A stretch of DNA of 13,595 bases from Rhizophlyctis rosea (Eukaryota > Chytridiomycota > Chytridiomycetes > Rhizophlyctidales > Rhizophlyctidaceae): positions 1 to 13,595 of the forward strand of contig JADGJC010000576.1 of the NCBI GenBank assembly GCA_027596075.1. Direction: 5' to 3'. Each line of letters starts with the position of its first letter. Within the stretch, counting starts at the first letter, position 1. The notes beneath the pieces are model-generated. The model did not search any database. It was given only the letters and a program-made list of their open reading frames with translations, and had not been told where the DNA came from. Both the position numbers and the translations under genes were made by a program. Of this stretch, positions 8,297-13,595 are shown in pieces.

Positions 8297-10525
8297 ATGA
8301 TCCGCAAACTCTTCGTCCTGTTCGTCATATTGGCGATCTGGGCAATTCAGGCTGGTAAGATGGCATCCTCATCGCAATTGCATCTTCCTCGGGTTTTCTA
8401 GGCTTCACGAGGACCCCAACTGATCAGCGATTCTATCATCTCAACAGAGGCTGCCAAGACTGCCAAAGTCGTGAAAGCCGTCAAGATCAAGGTTGTTAAC
8501 GAGGGCAGCAAATGCGGGTCCAAGAACAATGGCGCCATCTGCGCTCAAGATCTTTGCTGCTCAACCACTGGGTATTGCGGAAAGACATACAAGTAAGATG
8601 CTTCTGCACTTTGTTGAAGTCGGATGCTTGCTCATCGCCCTGATCCTTGATCGATTGAAGTCACTGTGCCGTCGGCAAATGTCAACCCAAATTCGGGCAT
8701 TGTGGGATTAAGCACCTACAAATCAGTGACGACTACTACCAAAACAACCACAAAATACCAAAAGCCTACTACCACCACTACCACAAAGAGTGCGACCAAG
8801 TACCAGAAATCCACTACTACTATAAAGTATCAGAAACCATCCACCACTACTTTTGACCCTGAAGTATTCTGCGGAATTTACCAGGAGAAGGTATGAATAT
8901 TGATTTTGGAAACATCTCTTAGGCGCTCCTCCTCGCTTACATCACGGATTCTTTCCTTCCAGTGCCCCGTGGAGTACTCGAAGAAAAGTTTGACAGTCGT
9001 CCCCAACGGGGTGAGTTTCTTTTGCTGGCTTCCCTCATTTTCTCGTTCTTGTCCCGCTTTAGCCTCTAGAAGCAAATTCTACGGACACCCTCTGTGAAGT
9101 TTTCATAATGGGCAACCGCGAAATGAAGGAGAGAATTGTTCAAAACAATTGCACATGGACCCAGAACCGAGGCACTCAGGTCGCATGTCAATGCTCCACA
9201 ACCGGCGCCGACCCCGTCGAGAAAGATCTCTCAATCAGCGTATACTGGTCCGTCGCCGAACTTCCTCCTTGCACCATTCCAAGTCCCATTCCGGAGCCCA
9301 CACCTGCGTAAGTTGGCAGTCCCCTTCGTCAATAAAAAAAAAAGCAACAAAATCCCCTAATCAAAAAGCGTTCCACAGCGGCCTCCCCCTCGGCGAATCC
9401 CCCTCCCAACTGGGTCAATGCCTCGTCCCCCAAGTAAACGGCGCCACCATCAACAACTGCGGCGCCAATGCTTCCTGCTCCTCCACTTGGCCCATGTGTA
9501 TCTGTAACGCTGGAACTCGGGCGCCAAAGTTGTCTGATAACCGGCATGTTCACACTTATCTGAGTGGTACACAGGGAAGTAACACGACGGTCTGGGTCGC
9601 ACCTCATGTTGATTGTGATACCGAGTGTAGTGATTCGGAGTGTTCGGAAGTGCCGAGGGACCAGTGTGATACGCAGCGTTTTTTTCCGGGGTATGCGTTG
9701 GCGGCTGCGGCTTCGGGACAATCGGCGTTTCCCCCGGCGGTTTTGGGGTTGGTTTGGGGGGGGTGGGTGGGGGGTAAGATTAGGTTTGGGGATGTGAGGG
9801 TTGGGGATGAGGTTGAGGTTGTGGGGAAGGATGGCAAGGTTTTCTTAGATGAGGTGGTGTATGTCTTCCGTCCGCTTGTCAAAGATGCTGTGTTCCAGAT
9901 TTTGGAGTATGTGACGGAGGAAGGTGAGGAAATGACATCTCCCTGCCGACCTCCTACCCCTCAATGTTTTCTTTTTCTGCCGCAACCTCACTCCTTCCAT
10001 CCAACCAACCGGCGAATCCCATCTCACACCCTCCCACATGCTCCCCGTCTCCTCCACTCGCACATTTGCCCCTATCATTATCCAAGCAAAAGACATCACC
10101 CGCCACAGCTACATCCACCACGCCACGCACGGCCCCGTCCTCATCACATCCACCACCCAACGCCTCATCAAGAACGCTGGAGCCTACACCGCCGTCACTC
10201 GCACCCAAGATGCCTTACTCATCGTCGATGGCATTATTGCGTCTCCGTGGGCTGTGAGACATGAGTTGATGAGTTGATCATGACTTGGTTTCTTGATCCA
10301 ACGCTGGTTGAAAGTTGTGTGTAATGCTGATTTTTTGCATTGCACTTCGAATGGACAGCTGGACCTATCGCTCGTGGGTTCTACACCATTCTCAAACCCT
10401 CAAACCTCCACGTCGCTGTGTTGAACTCCGACTGGATCAGAGCAATCAACGATGTTATTGGTCCCGCCATCATGAGGGCTGTCGATGCTTACCCCGTGCT
10501 CGTTGTTGCGGCCATCAAGACTTGA
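8297..10525 (+). CDS. secreted chitin-binding (CBM18) protein with C-terminal Hedgehog-type Hint domain
   Basis: Model: exons 8297-8354, 8448-8592, 8661-8680 (or 8701), 8727-8890, 8963-9010, 9063-9307, 9379-9923, 10087-10272, 10359-10525; about 525-532 residues. Residues 1-19 (MIRKLFVLFVILAIWAIQA) form a signal peptide with an A-x-A cleavage site. Residues 39-83 are a hevein/CBM18 module (CGSKNNGAICAQDLCC, then TGYCGK and CQPKFGHC). A Thr-rich linker with TTTKYQKPTTT-like repeats follows, probably O-glycosylated. Next come a Cys-rich region and an EGF-like stretch (NNCGANASCSSTWPMCIC). The C-terminal half matches Hint/Hog: IRFGDVRVGDEVEVV, then GAYTAVTRTQDALLIVDGII and ASPWAV, followed by 60 hydrophobic residues. 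Three weak points: a frame change near 8681-8731, FFPG where CFPG is expected, and a segment with the TxxH motif (9924-10086) that canonical splicing removes in frame. Hint domains normally self-cleave; activity here is doubtful. Inferred role: cell wall or matrix. Confidence 0.75.
8661..8731 (+). other. unresolved frame change between chitin-binding module and Thr-rich linker
   Basis: After the acceptor at 8660 the frame forced by the upstream exon reads HCAVGKCQPKFGHCG, completing the hevein domain. It then continues as a Tyr/His-rich tail to a stop near 8857. The Thr-rich linker and everything downstream lie one base further on. Two in-phase GT-AG removals would connect them: 8681-8726 (46 nt, loses the last two domain cysteines) or 8702-8726 (25 nt, implausibly short). 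A one-base assembly error or real frameshift is the alternative. Confidence 0.6.
9741..9775 (+). other. G-run tract inside the Hint-coding exon
   Basis: Runs of four, eight, three and six G separated by short T-containing spacers occur on the coding strand, a pattern able to form a G-quadruplex. The tract encodes a Gly/Trp-rich insertion between the start of the Hint domain and its IRFGDV strand. It also falls inside a possible 57-nt, frame-neutral intron (GTTTCC at 9727 to TTAG at 9783). Removing that intron would make the spacing between FFPG and VGDEV closer to ordinary Hedgehog Hint domains. The G-rich 3' end is unlike the pyrimidine-rich ends of the other introns in the gene. Confidence 0.5.
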
Positions 10526-11564
10526 GTTTTCGTAACTGGCGTACCCCTTTTTTTCTCAATGGATAGATTGACACAATGTCCTTTCCGTCTACAAAATCAG
10601 TCATATCCGTATATTCAGAATAGATGCTCAGTAGATCCGGTGGGACAGGATGATACATAGTCCATTGCCATCCTTCCACTGATCATTCTGCATACCTCCT
10701 TTTGCTCTCATTTTTGGCATGTTTGACAGGTTCCGTGCATGTTTATATGCGTTGTTGTCGCGCAATCGAAATTGAAGATATTAGATTGCTTGATAACGAA
10801 AGGCGGATTCTACCAAATTCTGGCCCATTCGTCTCTCGTTGGCGTGTCTTTTTCCGCGTTTGTGACGCACCTAGAAAACAGATTCGAAGCAAGCAACGAT
10901 TGCCTGAGTCATATGAATCATTTGTGCATGCAGTTCTTACGACCTGCGCATAACATATGAGTGTTCACCTGTTGAGTTCGAACCGGAACTGGTCAATTGT
11001 ACGGAGTCGACGTCAGTTCGTTTCTATTCATCTGTCTGGGTCAAATATGATGTCGGCCACGTAGGTTGCATACTCATATCAGATCAAATCGTCGAAGTAA
11101 AACAGCGATTGGCGTCTTAGAGGCGTTTAGAATGTCGGCAGACCCCAATCCCCGTCATGATGACCTGACAATTTCTTTTTTCCTCAGTCGATCTCAAATT
11201 CGTTAAATGCCATTTTTGTTGCAGAACAGAAACGGCGTTGGTGGGTCATGGCTGATGGCAAGGCCAATGATGATATCTCAGACCGCTTGAAACTGAGCTA
11301 GCAGGAGTGGGTTCGGAGATCTCTTGATTAGTTCGAACATACATCGTAAAATGCTGTGCTGATGTGACATCTCAGGTTCTACTGTTTATCATGACCGAGA
11401 ACTTTTGCTCTTTCATTGTACGCTGTTCTTTCCTCGTGCTCAGCACCGTACGGCTGCGAAATTTAGACTGAGGTTTCTGTGCAATTGTCAGTGCCCAGCT
11501 TGATGACGCTAAGTTATCTATTCCTGTTGCTTGATTCTATCCATTTTCACTGCGACCCGACTCT
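10526..11564. other. no gene seen
   Basis: This follows the stop of the Hint gene. Short frames at 10702-10960 on the plus strand carry no motif and are not joined by good splice signals. GTTCGAAC near 10974 resembles the T-loop of a tRNA, but no pairing stem or acceptor arm surrounds it. The region presumably holds the 3' untranslated region of the Hint gene and intergenic DNA. Confidence 0.45.
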
Positions 11565-12331
11565 TCAAGCACGATTGAAGTCAAAATGCTGCTTCCAAAC
11601 CTTCTGCGTGATAGACAAGTATCAACATGAAGAGTAGACTCGTTCGTGCTGAACATCCGCCAACAGTCACACCATGACCTGCTTGAACGGCGCGTATTCA
11701 TCAAGACTGATGACTTCCTTTTTGACTGTTTGTTGCAACTCCGCACTGGTAAATGGTGCGCCAGAATGATTGACGGGCAGCAGGATTGAAGGAATCAGCA
11801 GAGTCTTGCATTGGTTGACTTGATGTGGTATACTGGTGGAGAAGGAAACGATCCGTTGCTCTGTACTTTACCTGCCGATCTTTGACACCTCTCTTTTTTC
11901 GGTCACCAACAATCAAGACAATTTTGGCAGCAGTGTCATCGATCGTATCCGAAATAGTTAGCGCTGCAAGACTCGGCAGTGGTATCATCAATAAAGCCTT
12001 GGCTAGTTTTGCCTCCATACAATGATTTTGGCAAAAGACGCTTCTGCAACAAAATTGATCCCACTGGTCCCCTGTCGAGATGATCAAAATGGACTAGTGA
12101 TACTTTGAAGATCAGTCGTATAATGACAATACCACATATGAACGTTGTATCTATCGGTAATTCACGGGTTGCGTTGAGGTCACCATAATTTGCCACTGCA
12201 TGCGATGTCAGCCCTCTTTGCCAAATGTAACCAACGGTTTCAGCACGTTCGTTTTGTTGCATTGTCATGTTGATTTCTGCTCTCAATTTGTTGATCTCCT
12301 CACCAACCGCACGAAAATGGCAATATTCCGT
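11565..12331 (-). CDS. candidate four-exon gene fragment, unknown protein, 5' end unresolved
   Basis: Minus-strand exons 12331-12184, 12071-11872, 11804-11679 and 11603-11565 join in phase through GT-AG introns of 112, 67 and 75 nt and end at TGA 11567-11565, giving about 170 residues. The first exon starts after a GTCAG acceptor at 12332 and contains a helical stretch (VGEEINKLRAEINMTMQQNE). The second has a hydrophobic and basic core (AAKIVLIVGDRKKRGVKDRQ). The third contains AELQQTVKKEVISLDEYAPF, and the last reads KVWKQHFDFNRA. IVLIVGDRKKRG resembles a beta-strand plus loop but lacks a P-loop GxxxxGK[ST]. The donor GTCATG of the last intron is unusual. I recognise no family. Parts of it reappear diverged to the right. 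In its favour are open frames closing neatly at splice sites; against it is the absent start. Confidence 0.35.
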
Positions 12332-12378
12332 CTGACATTAGTTGAGGTCAGGTGATGATTGACACGCAGCCCGGCAGC

Positions 12379-12990
12379 CGAACATCCACAACAGTCAATA
12401 GACCCACTTTGACCAAATCCTTTAAGAGGCGCATATCATGATTTTTGACAATCTACCTGAACTAGCAAATATTTATGACGGCAAAGCAAAATAATAAACT
12501 GGATTTTTCGTTCGGCATGGCCTATGAGAAGCCAGGACTGCCAGGGGAGCGGACCGGTCTTTTTTCCTGATCGTTTCGTCAGACCACCAACTTCGTAGTC
12601 ATTTGGGGGCAAAGATCGTAACGTGTTTGAAAGCATGCGTTCCTGACTGTCATTCATTATCTTGGCTTAAGAATCACGAGACACTGAGATTTTTCTTTGA
12701 GATGCGTTCTTTTTGATGACACAACAGAGGTAGTCACGACTGGGAGAAAAAGACAACGTAAAACAATGCCTATCTCAAAGAACGCATCCCAGACAGGCTA
12801 GGAACCGATTGATACGTTGAAATTTTGGTGTTTTGTGTTTCGGAGAATAGGAAGTTTTGATCCGTATTGTGTTTGTTTCCATGAGTATGAGCGAAAGGTA
12901 AACCCTTTGGAACATTTATGGAAGACAAGCCTTTACGTCCAACCAGATTCGGGTTGTTGATTTGAAGTCGTTCATGGTCGAAGTGGTCGA
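12379..12990 (-). other. diverged second copy of the neighbouring candidate coding unit
   Basis: Blocks similar to 11565-12094 recur in the same order and orientation. CGAACATCCACAACAGTCA (12379) resembles GAACATCCGCCAACAGTCA (11651). On the minus strand YAPLKGF (near 12425) corresponds to YAPFKQ (near 11690), the segment around SNTLRSLPPNDYEVGGLTKR (near 12600) to the SDTIDDTAAK region (near 11930), and an HFDH-encoding block (12971-12985) has a counterpart at about 12080. In this copy the YAPLK frame is preceded by an in-frame TGA, so the copy may be broken or differently spliced. A 222-nt minus-strand frame (12436-12657) is open but unassigned. Confidence 0.35.
12701..12788. repeat. 12-bp perfect inverted repeat
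   Basis: GATGCGTTCTTT at 12701-12712 is the exact reverse complement of AAAGAACGCATC at 12777-12788, with a 64-nt spacer. The arms are not extended beyond 12 bp. It could form a weak hairpin; its role is unknown and chance is possible. Confidence 0.5.
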
Positions 12991-13595
12991 CCGACATTTG
13001 GCGCAACAGACGTCACCTTCTCTTTGACCCGTCGTTGGCATGAGGTTTTTTTTGGGCGGTGTGCACACCCGTAGAAGGGAATGCAACCCATCACCGCGCG
13101 ATGGGATATTCCGTGCGGGAATTGTTTTTTTTTTTTCGGGAGATGTTCTGATGATGGGAGGATGAACTGATATGGTGGTAAGCGTCCCAACGAGCATTGA
13201 AAGGCCGTAGAGTTAAGCTGTTCCGCCTTCTAGCGAATCCAATCGAGGTCGGCTTTCTGTGGATGTTACGATGTAAGTTTTTTTTTTTGCATCTTGTGGT
13301 GGATGATACCATGCAATCAACGAGACATGACAGACCTCAAACGCCTGGGTTAGAGCAACATATGCGTGATAGTCGGCCCTATGCGTCGCAATACTATAAT
13401 CGCCAGGGTAGGTGCAATGTGTGTCATTGACTTCTTTGGTGAGTACTAAGCCGATGAATAACCCCGTTCTTGGGATAGCTTAACTGAAGGGATGCAACAC
13501 GTTTCTGGCGAACATTGATGCCAAGGAGACTAGCGCCGTGAATGCCGTCTACTCACTATCGGTTTTTGTTCACCCCCATTCCTTTTTACGTCAGC
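12991..13595. other. no resolved gene; one minus-strand open stretch
   Basis: From 13479 down to a stop at 13213 the minus strand is open for 88 codons without an ATG near its start. It includes NDTHCTYPGDYSIATHRADY and AFEVCHVSLIAWYHPP, which look more like protein than random frame. It could be an upstream exon of the duplicated unit to its left, but no in-phase join was found. Homopolymer tracts of 8-10 T lie at about 13124 and 13280. The window ends without another feature. Confidence 0.25.

Noticed and set aside
9149..10264. Single 371-codon plus-strand frame across the Hint gene
   Set aside because: It reads the first part in a frame without the Cys pattern and ignores clear introns; its agreement with the Hint frame is limited to about 9380-9923, where it lies on the true exon.
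10960..11000. Possible tRNA, because of a GTTCGAAC T-loop-like motif
   Set aside because: The flanking bases do not pair as a T-stem, and no D-arm, anticodon arm or acceptor stem can be drawn around it.
11825..11990. P-loop NTPase reading of the IVLIVGDRKKRG segment
   Set aside because: It lacks the GxxxxGK[ST] signature and any Walker B or other NTPase motif nearby.
1..13595. CRISPR array, insertion sequence or bacterial operon
   Set aside because: No regularly spaced repeats, no terminal inverted repeats with a transposase, and the genes carry spliceosomal introns.

Overview
This window looks like nuclear DNA of a fungus, possibly an early-diverging or zoosporic one. Genes are cut by short GT-AG introns (mostly 57-172 nt), there is no bacterial-style gene packing, and one gene encodes a secreted protein with a chitin-binding (hevein/CBM18) module. 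The taxonomic call is an inference.

Layout. About 1-2870 holds only weakly supported minus-strand coding: a long open exon at 234-812 and a small two-exon piece at 1702-2153. At 2873-5653 (minus) a ten-exon model, phase-consistent at every junction, encodes a 589-residue basic, Ser/Thr/Pro-rich protein that I do not recognise. At 6412-7441 (minus) is a three-exon gene for an MRNIP-like protein (MRE11-RAD50-NBS1 interacting, DNA repair). At 8297-10525 (plus) is the most interesting gene: signal peptide, CBM18 module, Thr-rich linker, Cys-rich region, and a C-terminal Hint domain of the Hedgehog/Hog type. From 10526 to the right end no gene can be named, but a four-exon minus-strand model (11565-12331) and a diverged second copy of parts of it (about 12420-13000) suggest an unrecognised, tandemly duplicated coding unit.

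The central point is the chitin-binding-Hint gene. Hint domains normally cut themselves off and can attach a lipid to the released N-terminal part. Here the expected start motif CFPG reads FFPG, and the stretch carrying the TxxH histidine motif lies inside a segment that canonical GT-AG splicing would remove in frame. The protein may therefore be a secreted wall or matrix protein with a non-catalytic Hint fold, or a decaying or mis-assembled copy of an active one.

A DNA-level feature crosses these genes: blocks of 100-300 nt alternate between C-rich and G-rich on one strand, flipping synonymous codon choice within single reading frames and running through introns. The genes show no obvious pathway link with one another.
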